Part shown: positions 11,605-22,759 of the stretch, in pieces
How positions within the stretch are numbered: the stretch's first letter is position 1
Layout of the letters: each line of letters starts with the position of its first letter
Source: Agrostemma githago
Lineage: Eukaryota; Streptophyta; Magnoliopsida; Caryophyllales; Caryophyllaceae
Direction: 5' to 3'
DNA: 64,000 nt
NCBI GenBank assembly: GCA_958450325.1
Contig: OY288257.1
Location: 7,955,873-8,019,872, forward strand
Notes under the pieces: model-generated
What the model was told of the DNA's origin: nothing
Seen by the model: only the letters and a program-made list of their open reading frames with translations
The model's database searches: none
Translations under genes and position numbers: made by a program

Positions 11605-11747
11605 CTAGGTATCAAGGTAACTAAACGAGCTCTCTGGGACTCGTCCCTGCAAACAATTTCTTCATAGCCTGGTACAGGCTGAACAGCAGGCTGCCTTGCA
11701 TTCCTGTTCCTGTTGTTGTTTCGGGGTGGATTCCTTCTTCCTGCCAT
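11605..11747 (-). pseudogene. N-terminal part of the Athila-1 env-like ORF
   Basis: From an ATG at 11747 the minus strand encodes a short basic, Asn/Arg-rich start (MAGRRNPPRNNNRNRN) followed by RDESQRARLVTL, which matches the beginning of the Athila ORF-1 family. The frame leads straight to the CTAGG target duplication and resumes at 8714 beyond the solo LTR. Longer ORFs called across this point read into the LTR and are artefacts. Confidence 0.65.
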
Positions 11748-12241
11748 GACTATAGCATAATAACAAAACAGAATTACATAAAAATCCCACAAAAAATACC
11801 AAAATTTCGGCTAAAATCAGACCGTAGACACAAAAATCAATTTTTGAGCACAAAGTGGTGAAATCAACACAAAATCAAGCATGCAATGGGATTAGTATAT
11901 AACTAAGGATGAAATTAAACTATAAAATCAAGAAAGAAAGCAAGGAAATCAAAAACCCGAAATATACCTTAAGAGGGCACGAAAGTGACGAGAATAGGGG
12001 AGAAAGGGACGAAAATTTCAGAAATCAACACCAAGAAACACTCCCAATTGCAATTTAGAAGCAAAAATCGTGAGATTTGGTGAGGAATTGATGAAATAAG
12101 AGTGATTTGGGTGAATTGGGGGTTAGGGTTCTTAAGACTAGTGAAGGGGGAGGGGCTTTAATTAGAAAAACTGATTTGAGAAAAGGAATAAGAAACAAAG
12201 AAAGGAGGACGAAAAACCGTTTATGGACCCGGTTCAGGGGC

Positions 12242-12346
12242 CCTCGACCGAGTGCACGAGCCACTCGATCGAGTGACCCCATGAAAAGTGGACAGTAGCT
12301 CCTTCGTCAGGGCACTCGACCGAGTGCATGGGCTACTCGGTCGAGT
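12242..12346. other. palindrome quartet 3
   Basis: Dyads begin at 12242 (first base changed), 12263, 12314 and 12335; centre spacings 21, 51 and 21 bp. It lies between pol and the env-like ORF of Athila-1. The linker contains TGGACAGTAGCT, shared with quartet 2 of the gag-only LTR. Confidence 0.7.
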
Positions 12347-12611
12347 GACCACTGCACCTGCTACTTCTCGCCTTTTTTTCTTTAAATTGCTTCAAAATCC
12401 TGAAATTAAATCAATTAAACCGTAAAATTCTCTCGTCCTCACTAGATAAATAATACTAACTCCCAATTAGAGCTACCAAGCTAAAAATAAAAATAAAAAA
12501 TAAAAATAAAATGCGGAAAGGGAAATTACAAATTTATACAAGTGGTGCCAGGTTGTCTCCCGGTTAGCGCTGGTTTTTACGGTCCCGCTCGACCGGTTTA
12601 CCTCAATTTGA

Positions 12612-15600
12612 TTAGGTGGAATCGAGAGTGTCGTTGAGGTCCATGGCCGCTATGACACCGACATATGCACCTTCGTGATAGAGCTTGAGGCGTTGACCGT
12701 TCACCTTGAATATTTCGCCTTTGTCGGTAGTGAGTGTAACCGACCCGAATTTATTTACTTCAGTCACCGTGAACGGTCCAGACCATCGGGATTTAATTTT
12801 CCCGGGAAAGAGTCTAAGTCGGGAATTAAATAAAAGTACCTTATTGCCGACATGGAACTCTCGGGGGATAATGCGCTTATCATGCCATCTTTTGGTCCGC
12901 TCCTTATAAATTCTCGCGTTATCATAAGCATGGAGACGGAATTCATCTAGTTCGTTCAATTGCATGAGGCGCTTCTCTCCGGATAGCTTCGGATCGAGAT
13001 TGAGCTCCTTTAAGGCCCACATAGCCTTAAACTCGAGCTCTACGGGTAGATGGCAAGCCTTGCCATAAACAAGCCTATACGGGGATGTCCCGATAGGAGT
13101 CTTGAATGCGGTCCGGTAAGCCCAAAGAGAGTCATCGAGCTTCGAACTCCAATCTTTTCTCGAAGTATGGACAACCTTCTCGAGAATAGACTTGATCTCA
13201 CGGTTCGAGATCTCGACTTGTCCACTAGTTTGTGGATGGTAGGCTAGCCCGGTACGGTGGTGAACACCGTATTTCTTCAATAGCTTAGTGAGTTGGCGTT
13301 CATGAAAATGTGAACCACCATCACTAATAACAGCCCGTGGGACCCCAAAACACGGAAATATTGTCTTCTTAAAGAGCCGAATCACCACGTTAGCATCGTT
13401 AGTAGGTGAAGCAATGGCTTCCACCCACTTCGAAACATAATCTACGGCGACCAAAATATACCGATTCCCATAAGAAAAAGGGAACGGTCCTTGATAATCT
13501 ATACCCCAAACGTCAAATAATTCTACCTCAAGAATCCCGGTTTGAGGCATTTCGTGTCACTGAGAAATATTTCCCGTTCGTTGGCATGCGTCGCAAGAAC
13601 GGATAAAAGTGGTGGCATCTCTGAGAATAGTGGGCCAATAGAAACCCGATTGCATTACCTTCGCGAATGTCTTCGAAGGACCATGATGTCCACCATAAGG
13701 AGAGGAATGACATCTAGTGAGGATAGAATGTACCTCACTCTCGGGAATACGTCTCCTAAATAAACCGTCTGCACCTTCTCGGAAGAGATATGGGTCGCCC
13801 CAGAAATAATGCTTCACATCATGTAAGAATCGCTTCTTCTGCTGATATTGAAGGTCGGGAGGTAGAGTTCCTCCAACTAGGAAGTTGGCATAATCAGCAA
13901 ACCATGGAGTATCCATGGTAATAGCAAGCAAATGGTCATCTAGGAACGAATCATCAATTGGGGCGAGATCCCCACCATCATATCTTAGCCGGGATAGGTG
14001 ATCGGCTACGATATTCTCGGCCCCGGACTTATCACGGATCTCCAAGTCAAACTCCTGCAGTAATAGGATCCATCTAATAAGTCTCGGTTTGGCCTCCTTC
14101 TTCGCTAGAAGGTACTTCAAGGCTGCATGATCTGTATACACTATCACCTTCGAGCCAATGAGATAGGCCCGAAACTTGTCTAGAGCATAGATGATGGCCA
14201 ATAACTCCTTTTCCGTGGTAGCATAATTGATATGCGCCATATCTAGCGTCCGACTAGCATAGTAGATCGCATGTAAAGCCTTGTCTTTCCTTTGCCCGAG
14301 CACGGCTCCTACATCATAGTCGCTAGCATCGCACATAACCTCGAAAGGCAAATCCCAATCGGGAGCTCGGATAATAGGTGCGGAAACAAGAGCCTGCTTA
14401 ATCCTGTCAAAATCTCGAGCACACTCGTCAGTAAAGACAAACGGGGCATCTTTGAGGAGCAGCTGAGTCAGAGGTTTGGCAATCTTGGAGAAATCTTGGA
14501 TGAAACGGCGGTAAAAACCCGCGTGTTCAAGAAAACTCCGCACACCCTTAACATTAACGGGGTATGGTAATTGCTCAACCACCACGACTTTCGCTTTATC
14601 CACTTGGATGCCGCGTTCGGACACTAAATGACCCAAAACGACTCCCTCGGTCACCATGAAGTGACATTTCTCCCAGTTTAAGACCAAATTGGTCTCCTCA
14701 CAACGTTGTAAGACCCGTGAAAGATTAAGCAGACATGTATCATAATCAGTGCCATATACACTGAAGTCATCCATGAAGACTTCCATGACAGACTCGATAA
14801 GGTCCGAAAATATGGACATCATACAACGTTGAAAAGTGGTCGGGGCATTACAAAGGCCAAAAGGCATCCTTCGGTATGCGAAGGTGCCGTAGGGACAGGT
14901 GAAAGTTGTTTTCTCCTGGTCGTCTGGGTGAATTGGGATTTGGAAAAATCCCGAGTAGCCATCTAAGTAACAAAAGTACTTGTGGCAAGCAAGACGCTCT
15001 AGCATCTGGTCAATGAAGGGGAGTGGGAAATGGTCTTTCCTAGTAGCTACGTTCAGCTTACGGTAGTCAATACACATTCTCCATCCAGTCACTAATCGAG
15101 TAGAAATAAGCTCATTCTTCTCGTTCGTGATAACCGTGGTCCCTCCCTTCTTAGGGACCACTTGGACTGGACTAACCCATTTAGAGTCGGAAATGGGATA
15201 CACAATGCCAGCATCTAGGAGTTTCATAACCTCCTTCTTAACCACATCCTGCATGTTCGGGTTCAACCTACGTTGTCCCTGAATGGATGGTCTATGGTCT
15301 CCCTCTAAGTGAATGTGATGCATGCAAAACTCGGGACTAATACCGCGTAGGTCATCAATACTGTACCCAATAGCCTTCTTATGTCGTCGTAAGATGACTA
15401 ACAACTCCGAAAGTTGGCTATCTGTGAGTGCAGCGTTGACAATTACGGGGTTTAGACCCTTATCATCTAGAAATGCATATTTCAGATTAGAGGGGAGGGA
15501 TTTTAGTTCAGGTTTACTCACCTCGACCTCTTTTTTAGGGGTGCCGAGACTGTATACCTTCTCTATAGTGCTCTCCTTTCCGTTTAGCATGCGTTCCAGC

Positions 15601-16262
15601 TCATCTACTTCCGCGCTCCATGATCTCTTCTCGGCATCAGCATCGCCGGATGTTAGCAATTTCTCCAAAGGGTCCCTGCCAAGATAGTCGTCAATATAAT
15701 TTTCTATTTCCAAATCAATGACATCTATGCTATAGCAGGACTCTTCTATCATGGGCTTCTTAAGAGCGTGATCGAGACTAAAAGTCACGGTGTCATCTCT
15801 TACGGAGAGTGTGAGCTTCCCATTCTTGACATCGATGATCGCCCATGCCGTGTGTAGGAAAGGGCGACCGAGGATAATAGGTATTATGGCGTCCTCAGCC
15901 ATGTCTAAGACGACAAAGTCTACGGGAATAAAGAATTTCCCTACTTGGACCGGAACATCCTCTAAGACACCTAAAGGATATTTGACCGATCGATCAACCA
16001 TCTGCAGAGTCATATTAGTACATTTCAAAACACCCATATTCAATTTCTGACAAATAGAGTATGGCATGACACTGACGCTAGCTTCTAAGTCACACAGGGC
16101 CTTATCGATAGCTAATGTCCCTATAGTACAAGGGACAGAAAAACTCCCTGGATCCTTGAGATTGGGCGGAGTACGACTCTGTAGTAGCGCGCTGCATTCT
16201 TCTGTGAAAGCAACTGTCTCAATCTCACTAAAGGACCGCTTACGAGTTAGTATTTCCTTCAT
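12612..16262 (-). pseudogene. pol: Athila-1 pol (protease, RT, RNase H, integrase), one internal stop
   Basis: Domains in order on the minus strand: protease (IDKALCDLEASVSVMP, where the usual Gly after Asp-Leu is Glu); reverse transcriptase with RMCIDYRKLN, LDGYSGFFQIP and the catalytic box FMDDFSVYG; RNase H with DASDYDVGAVLGQ and TDHAALKYLL; integrase HHCC zinc finger ending CDACQRTG. A TGA at 13559-13557 then interrupts the frame. The same frame continues with the integrase core (GIDYQGPF, SDGGSHF and the Glu of SNREIKSILE) and a GPFTVTEV tail. A single CGA-to-TGA change, typical of methyl-CpG decay, would explain the stop. The upstream junction with gag is broken by an apparent 1-nt deletion near 16279. 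Confidence 0.9.
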
Positions 16263-18539
16263 AAATTTCGCGTAAGCAGAACTTGAGTGATTAAATCAGT
16301 AAAAGGAACACTTACCTGCAGATTCTTGACGACTTCCATAAACTTACCGAACTGTTGATCAAGCTTTGTCTTACGCTGTCGGTGGGGAAATGGAAGTATG
16401 ATCGGAATCGCAGGCTCCTTGGCTTGAGACGGGGACGCTTGAGAAGAATTAGCATTCTTAATTGGAACCTGGGGATGAAAAGAAGATGAGTTAGGCGTTG
16501 CAGTTTCCACTCGATCGAGTACACGCTGACTCGGTCGAGTGTCATCATACTCGATCGAGTCACCTGTATGCACTCGGTCGAGTGGTATCACTGGGGGGCT
16601 ACTGACTACGTTTAGAGGGTCTACTCGACCGAGTGGGCTGATACCACTCGATCGAGTGACCTCCAACTCGATCGAGTCAGGTGTAACTCGGTCGAGTTGA
16701 CTACGTGACTGCTCTCTGCCAGGTTTTTTGGGGTCTACTCGATCGAGTGGAGTGGTGTTACTCGATCGAGTGACCTCTATCCGTGGCCTGCTCGATGCTT
16801 CTTCGGTTAGCTCTTCCTTCTCCAACTCGGTCTCATCAACCACAACATACTCCTCGGGCATCTTCGGACCGTCATAATGGATTCCGCTTCTCAATGTGAT
16901 CGCATTGGCTTGCTCGTGTGATTGTTCGCCTTGAGGAGGTAGAGTACCCGGTAGCCTAACTTGCTTTTGGGTGGCAAGTTGTGCTACTTGGGTGTCTAGG
17001 ATCTTGTTATGGGCAAGTATCTGGTTGACTTGGGTTTCTAGCTTATTATGACTTTGGATACCTTGCATCAATAAAGCCTTGATCTCCGCATACTCGGTGT
17101 TGGTTGGAGCTTGAGCTTGAGCTTGGTTTTGGTTTTGTGGGATCGGCTGAAATTGTTGTTGGTTCCCCCACCCTTGTTGGTTACCCCAAGGTTGGTTACC
17201 CCAAGGTTGGTTATTGCCCCATTGTTGGTTCCCTCAATTTTGTTGGTTACCCCAATTTTGTTGCCCTCCTTGAAATTGTTGGCGGTTATTGTTATGGTTT
17301 TGGGAAGATCGGTTATGGGGTGCTACATATGGGACGGTTTTGTTACCGCCGGGTGGTGGTGGGTTAAGCACGTTTTGACTCCTATAAGACAACAAGGACT
17401 TGTCATAGCCCGGTTGGTTCATGTATGGTTGGTGTGGTCTCATGGATTGAAATGCATTCGTCGTTTCTACACTCACACACTCTTGGGTATAATGACCCAT
17501 ATTCCCACAATTCTCACAAACAACCTCAGACATTGCATTAACTTGGTACATACCGCCTTGTTGTTGTTGGTTTTGAGTTCTAGCAAGCTCCATGGAGTCA
17601 ATCCGCTTAGTTAAAGCGGCTAGGTGGCTAACTATGGCATTTGATGACTCGGAGTCACCATTATTTCCCCAGGTGTTACCTCGTGGATTTCCCCAACGTG
17701 AGTGATGAGTGGTCATATCTTCAATCAATTTTCATACTTTATCATCATCAACGTTGTTTTGGAACCTGCCATTAGCTGCATAATCGAGCGTAGCTCGGCA
17801 ATCGTCATATAAACCATTGTAGAATTGATTGCACAAAAACCATACCTCGAATCCGTGATGTGGGCACTCCTTGACTAGCTTTTTAAACCTTATCCACGCC
17901 TCGTAGATATTCTCATGAGATGTCTGTCGGAAGTTAGTAATCTGACTCCTCAACATGTTTGTCTTCTGCGGCGTGTAGTAGTGCTTATAAAAAGCTAAGG
18001 CTAGGGAGTTCCAATCTGTGATTCCCTAAGAAATGCGGTCAAGATCCGTGATCCAGTCTCTTGCGTTGTCGCGTAGGGAGAACATGAATAGCATCTCCAT
18101 CACCTCTTCTTGTGTTACTCCCGCGGGGAGTGGAATAGTAATAGTCGGTGAAGAGCTTCATGTGCTTCGTCGGGTCTTCATCAGGACCTCCACCGAATTG
18201 ATTTCGCTCCACCAACGTGATAAAAGCGGAGCGAATCTCAAAGGTACCTGTAGTGGCCGTGGGCCTCTTCAACGGTTTCGTTAGGGAACTTTGCTCCAGC
18301 TCGGAATGGCTAGCAAGTTTGGGAGGCATCTTGACTAGCGGTGTCTCGGGGGCAGTAGTGGAATTATCCTCTTCGAAGGACAGTGCTTCGGATATATGCG
18401 TGTCGTCCGAATGTTCCACTGATTCTGATCTTTCTGTCTCAGCAATCTCCTTGTAGAATTTCCTAGACCTGCGGAGAGTTCTCTCTGGTTCAGGATCGAA
18501 TGGTGGTACGTAGCCTGAAATTCGAGAGGACCTGGGCAT
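16259..18539 (-). pseudogene. gag: Athila-1 gag, broken
   Basis: The N-terminal piece (18539-18039) starts MPRSSRISGYVPPFDPEPERTLRR. The gag core (17956-17732) contains ENIYEAWIRFKKLVKECPHHG, and the zinc knuckle CENCGNMGHYTQEC (CX2CX4HX4C) follows. Next come Gln/Asn-rich repeats (NQPWGNQ) and the C-terminal linker. Lesions: a frameshift between 18039 and 17956, a TGA at 17734-17732, a TGA at 17236-17234 (one Trp of the WGNQ repeats) and the frameshift into pol. The linker (about 16509-16771) is built from the ACTCGATCGAGT palindromes, giving repeated LDRV and TRSS words in the peptide. Confidence 0.85.
16509..16771. repeat. ten-copy palindrome array inside Athila-1 gag
   Basis: Dyads begin at 16509, 16529, 16549, 16572, 16623, 16646, 16666, 16686, 16737 and 16760. 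Centre spacings are 20, 20, 23, 51, 23, 20, 20, 51 and 23 bp. A period of 114 bp (38 codons) relates 16509 to 16623 and 16737, so the array grew by in-frame duplication. The 51-bp step and the 20-23-bp steps match the quartets elsewhere. Confidence 0.9.
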
Positions 18540-18649
18540 ACGAGGAAACTACAAAAAAAATGTGAGAAACGGTCTCAAGGAACTGAAGTTCCTCGAGACA
18601 AGCAATCAAAAGACTAAAACACAAAACAAGTAAATAAATAACACCGTCT

Positions 18650-18666
18650 CCCCGGCAACGGCGCCA
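18650..18666 (-). promoter_or_regulatory. primer binding site, tRNA-Asp type (Athila-1)
   Basis: On the minus strand TGGCGCCGTTGCCGGGG is complementary to the 3' end of plant tRNA-Asp. It lies five bases inside the LTR end at 18672, the usual arrangement. Confidence 0.9.
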
Positions 18667-18846
18667 AAATTTGATAGGGGTAGTCGTATCCCTAATCAAA
18701 GATACCCTAAGGTCCACTAACTAATGTAGATAGTGAAGTAGGGGTCGAACCACCAGGAGACGGGACTCAATTACTCGTTCTAAGGTCTAGACTAAAGATT
18801 ACATACGGGTCACTGTTTTTCTGTTTGTTTAAGTAGACTGATAACT

Positions 18847-19042
18847 AACTCCTATAAGGTAAATCAATAATAAAAAGGTCTAGGGTCTCAGGTTCACAAT
18901 GAATGTCAATCGGGTCAGGGAGTCAACTAACAGGTCAATAATCGAACTCCTATAAGGTAAATCAATAATAAAAAGGTCTAGGGTCTCAGGTTCACAATGA
19001 ATGTCAATCGGGTCAGGGAGTCAACCAACAGGTCAATAATCG
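18847..19042 (+). repeat. 98-bp tandem duplication in the Athila-1 LTR
   Basis: Two copies (18847-18944, 18945-19042) that appear to differ at one base (TCAACTAAC versus TCAACCAAC), so the event is recent relative to other decay. A second, 25-bp duplication (GAATTAAGACAAGAATTAAA core) lies at 19446-19495. Confidence 0.95.
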
Positions 19043-19784
19043 AACTGTCTAAGGTGTAGGTACGACCGGTGCTACTACAAACTTTAGAACTAAACTTAAC
19101 CTGCGGTCGCTAGAATTAAGCTAGTCTACCCAAAATATCGTGGCCTAATTAGTCCTTAACCCGGTCGGCGAAAAGTCCTAATTGTGATACTAACTAATTA
19201 ATCCTGGCCAGTAATTAATCAATCAGAATTAAAACAACATTCAGGCGACAGTTCATATGATCAGAGACAGGTCAATTTTCTATAACCCAATTAACACCCA
19301 TCGATCCCCTTAAACCCTAGATAGAAATTAGCTACTCATGATGATTGTAAATAAACTGACAAAATATGAATTGCAATTAAACATGATGAATGTGAATTAA
19401 ATTAAACTACGAGACTGAAATCAGATAACTATGAAAGCTAAGAACGAATTAAGACAAGAATTAAACTAGAGAATTAAGACAAGAATTAAACTAGAGAATT
19501 AAAATAGAAATTAAAATTAGAATTAAAGATTATCAATACCAAACAATTGAGATCTAAAAAGGGAAGAACGGAATTCGATGAACCTTGCGAAGGAAAATGG
19601 GAACGAACGTAGTTTTCTATCTAAGCGAAACTAACGTAATGTTTGAGTATGAAAAAAAAGTCAAAAGTAAAAAGTGTGTCTGACAATCCTCCTCCAACCG
19701 ATTTAAAAGAAATCAGTTGGGCTTACAAGGCAGGCCTAAAATTCTAAATAAATGAAAATCCAATCCGCGGCCTGAGTGTGAAGC

Positions 19785-19891
19785 CCTCGATCGAGTACAT
19801 GCGTGCACTCGATCGAGTGGATCCGTATCTGCAGTCTGGTTAGTCACGGAAATAGGCACTCGATCGAGTGCTTAGCACCACTCGATCGAGT
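19785..19891. promoter_or_regulatory. palindrome quartet 4, in the Athila-1 5' LTR
   Basis: Dyads begin at 19785 (first base changed), 19807, 19858 and 19880; centre spacings 22, 51 and 22 bp. It lies in the outer third of the LTR, the U3 side for a minus-strand element, where promoter elements belong. Confidence 0.7.
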
Positions 19892-20154
19892 GGGTGCTGC
19901 TGAGCTCGTAATTGAGCTATTCCTTTGCTTCTCGGCTTTTTTCGTTTTCTTCCTCCTCCTTCGTCCTCGTCTCGACTATCTGGGCTATCACTCCTAAATA
20001 TGCTCGAAATTGCACTTAACCTGCAAAATAGCGCGAGAACCGACAGTATCGACTTTCTAATAGAAATCGACATTAAACATATAATTATGGAAGAAGAAAA
20101 ACTCAAAAACGGTTGTCGGGGGGCAATAAAATACGATATAAAATACGTTGATCA

Positions 20155-22642
20155 GTCGCATAAAGCTTGATTAACAATAACATTTCCTACCCGACAAGGG
20201 ATGGAAAAGCTACCGGGATCATCTAGTTTCTTTGGCATTTCGTTCATAAGAATGGCACTACATTGACCCGTGAGAGGGATACATTCTTTGTCCTCTATTG
20301 TTCTCTTTTTAGTCAAGACATCTTTCAAAAACTTGGAATAGAGGGGCATTTGAGAAATTACCTCGGTGAAAGGTAAAGCTACCTCTACTTTCTTTAGCAT
20401 ATCCACGAAACGGCTAAATTGAGCATTCTCTTTGTATGGCTTAGCTCGTTCGGGAAAAGGCAATGGAGGGACAAAAGTGGGAGGCGGTGGAACATTAGAT
20501 TCTTCTTCTTCTTCGGCTAATCGCTCCGCCTCTTTTCTTTTGGCTTCTTCGGCTTCCATTTGCTCTTTCTTCTTTCTTTGTTCTCTTAATTCATTCTCCG
20601 CATTTTGGAGGATATAAAACTCCGCTTGTATTCCCCGGTTTTGTTTGGAGGAAGTGGGAGATGATTCTTGTGGTGCACTTGGTTGATTAACCTTGGATGG
20701 GGTAGTCTTGGTGTTTAAGTTCAAGTTCTTATATGGGTCCTCAAGTTCTTTGCCACCTCTCAAAATTACGGCATTTGCTTGGTGTGAAGGATCTCTTGGG
20801 TTTTGGGGTTGACCGGGCAAACCATGGGGTGGATGAATTGGTGCGGCTAAGGCTTTTGTTGCTTCTTGTGATTCCCAAACTTTTAGCCTTGCCTTAGTAT
20901 CTTGATGTTCATTCCATAGTTGGCCAACGGTTCTATGCAAATCATTATAGTTCTCCAATGAAGGACCTCCTTGACCAAATTGAGAATTGCTTGATTGGCC
21001 ATAAGATTGAGAGGGTTGATTAAATGGTTGGTTATTGTAACCTTGGTTACCATGAGAATTTCCTTGGAACCCTTGATTGTATCCATGATTAAAGTGATTA
21101 CCATGTTGATTTTGGTAATTGTTGTAGTTGTTAGGAACATGGAAGTTGCTACCTTGTTGATTGAAGTTACTTCTTTGATGAGGAGGCATATATGGGGGCA
21201 TCTTTGGAGGACCTTGGCTAAAGGGCCTTTGTTGACTTTGATTGAATAGCCTCATTTGACTCCCTTGGGTGCGCGGCATCGGATTTTGAACATTTTGATT
21301 TCCATAAGAGAAATTAGGATGAAATCTTGTGTCGGCATTGTAAGTATTAGAAAAAGGATCAAATTGAGATCTTTGCCCATATACTTGTATAGCTTGAACT
21401 TCATTTGGCTCTTCAACATAAACTTCTTCATTAGGAATGCAAAAGCTAGAATCATGACTATGATTGCCACAATGATCACATTGAACTTCCCATGTTAATT
21501 GCTTTGGAAGTGATGGTTGCCTTGGAGGAACACTCCCTTGAATTTGGTACATACCTCTAGGAGTGGGCTTAGAATTCATGGCATCCATTCTCCTTTTCAA
21601 TTCCTCAAGTTCCGTTTGGAATTTCAATTCATTAGAACTCGTAGATGAGTTCACTTCAACTTTCTTTCTAGAATCCCTCGATACCCATTCTTGAATCACT
21701 CCTTGCCATCTTCTCAATAAGATTCTTAGATGCCTCATCGGTGAGAGAAGATAAGTCTCCTCTGGCGGCCGAATTGAGGTTTTCCTTGGTTCTCGATGAA
21801 AGGGTGTTGTAAAATGTTTGGGTGGTTAGCCAATCGGGTATTCCATGATGTGGACATTTGGGCAACAAATCTCTAAATCTTTCCCAAGTCTCGCTTAGGC
21901 TTTCAAATTCATCTTGCTTAAAGGTTTGTATCTCCATGCGATATTGATTAGTCTTTGACGGCGGAAAATATTTCTCCAAGAAGGCATTAGATAGTTGAGT
22001 CCATGTTGTGAAAGTATTAGCGGGATGGCCTTGAAGCCATCTACGAGCTCCATCTCTCAAGGTTTTCAGAAATAATAAACGATGCAATTGGCATGAAGTT
22101 AATCCATTGAGATGGGCTCCTACTAATTTTTCTTTAAATGAAGCGATGTGCTCTTGAGCATCTTCTTGAGAAAAACAGTGAAATATATCTTGTTGAACCG
22201 CATTAGTCAAAGAGGCTTTCAATTCATAGTTCTCGGGTATTTCTCCGAAATCGACGGGAGAAGGTGTTTCTTCGTGTGTTAATTGAGAATGTGAACCTAA
22301 GGTCGCCATTTGTTGGATTGGTGGTGATGGTGGATTTGAATTTGGTGGATTTGGTGAATTTGGAGAATTTGGAGGGGATGGAATTGGTGGTGGTGTTCTC
22401 GGTGATGGTGGTGAATTTTGTGAAGTGGAAGGTATGGAAGGATTGTTTGGAATGGGGTTATGTGATATAGAAGGTGTAGAAGGTGGATGTGGTAGGATGG
22501 GATTAAGGTTAGGAGGTGATAATGAAGAATGTGGAATGATGGTGGTTGAGTTATTTCCTCGAAAACGCAATGCTCTAAAAGTCCTTTGCGGTTCCAGATC
22601 GAACCACAAGGGCGATGACGTGTTCCTGGGCATAAAACTCAA
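20155..22642 (-). pseudogene. gag: Athila-2 gag and start of protease, frameshifted
   Basis: Gag starts at 22642 with a Pro/Ser/Asn-rich segment, then the gag core (ETWERFRDLLPKCPHHGIPDW). The frame shifts by one base near 21,690 and continues in another frame to 20155: zinc knuckle CDHCGNHSHDSSFC, Asn/Gln/Gly-rich repeats, a Glu/Lys-rich helix (REQRKKKEQMEAEEAKRK), and the linker to protease (DVLTKKRTIEDKECI, then NVIVNQALCD). It ends at the Athila-1 insertion. No palindromic linker like that of Athila-1 is present. Confidence 0.85.
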
Positions 22643-22739
22643 TTAAACGGTAAGACTCCTAGCACCTCGCGGCACTAGGGAAAAGAGAGAAGGGGAAAAA
22701 ATCAAACACAACAACTAAAAACACAATCAACTAGCCGTT

Positions 22740-22756
22740 CCCCGGCAACGGCGCCA
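22740..22756 (-). promoter_or_regulatory. primer binding site, tRNA-Asp type (Athila-2)
   Basis: Same 17-base complement of tRNA-Asp as in Athila-1, three bases from the LTR end at 22760. Confidence 0.9.
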
Positions 22757-22759
22757 TTT

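Larger units (their letters stand above)
8466..20154 (-). mobile_element. Athila-1: Ty3/gypsy Athila-type element, minus strand, 3' LTR outside window
   Basis: Reading the minus strand: 5' LTR (20154-18672), tRNA-Asp primer site (18666-18650), gag (18539-16259), pol (16262-12612), then an Athila env-like ORF (11747 onward) split by a solo LTR and cut off by the gag-only element at 8466. The 5' LTR abuts Athila-2 coding sequence exactly at 20154/20155. Gag and pol carry several stops and frameshifts, so the copy is dead. The rest of the env-like ORF and the 3' LTR should lie left of the window. Confidence 0.85.
18672..20154 (-). repeat. 5' LTR of Athila-1 (1,483 bp)
   Basis: On the plus strand it runs TGATAGGGG to CGTTGATCA, with TGAT/ATCA inverted ends. 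One end lies next to the primer site; the other cuts the Athila-2 protease codon run exactly. It contains a 98-bp tandem duplication, a 25-bp tandem duplication and palindrome quartet 4. Confidence 0.85.

Noticed and set aside
8466..11747. Athila env-like ORF as evidence of an infectious virus
   Set aside because: It is a long-known third ORF of Athila retrotransposons; here it is split, truncated and linked to broken gag and pol.
18650..22756. CCCCGGCAACGGCGCCA as tRNA-Asp gene fragments
   Set aside because: Both copies lie a few bases from LTR ends in the orientation of primer sites, and no cloverleaf is present.
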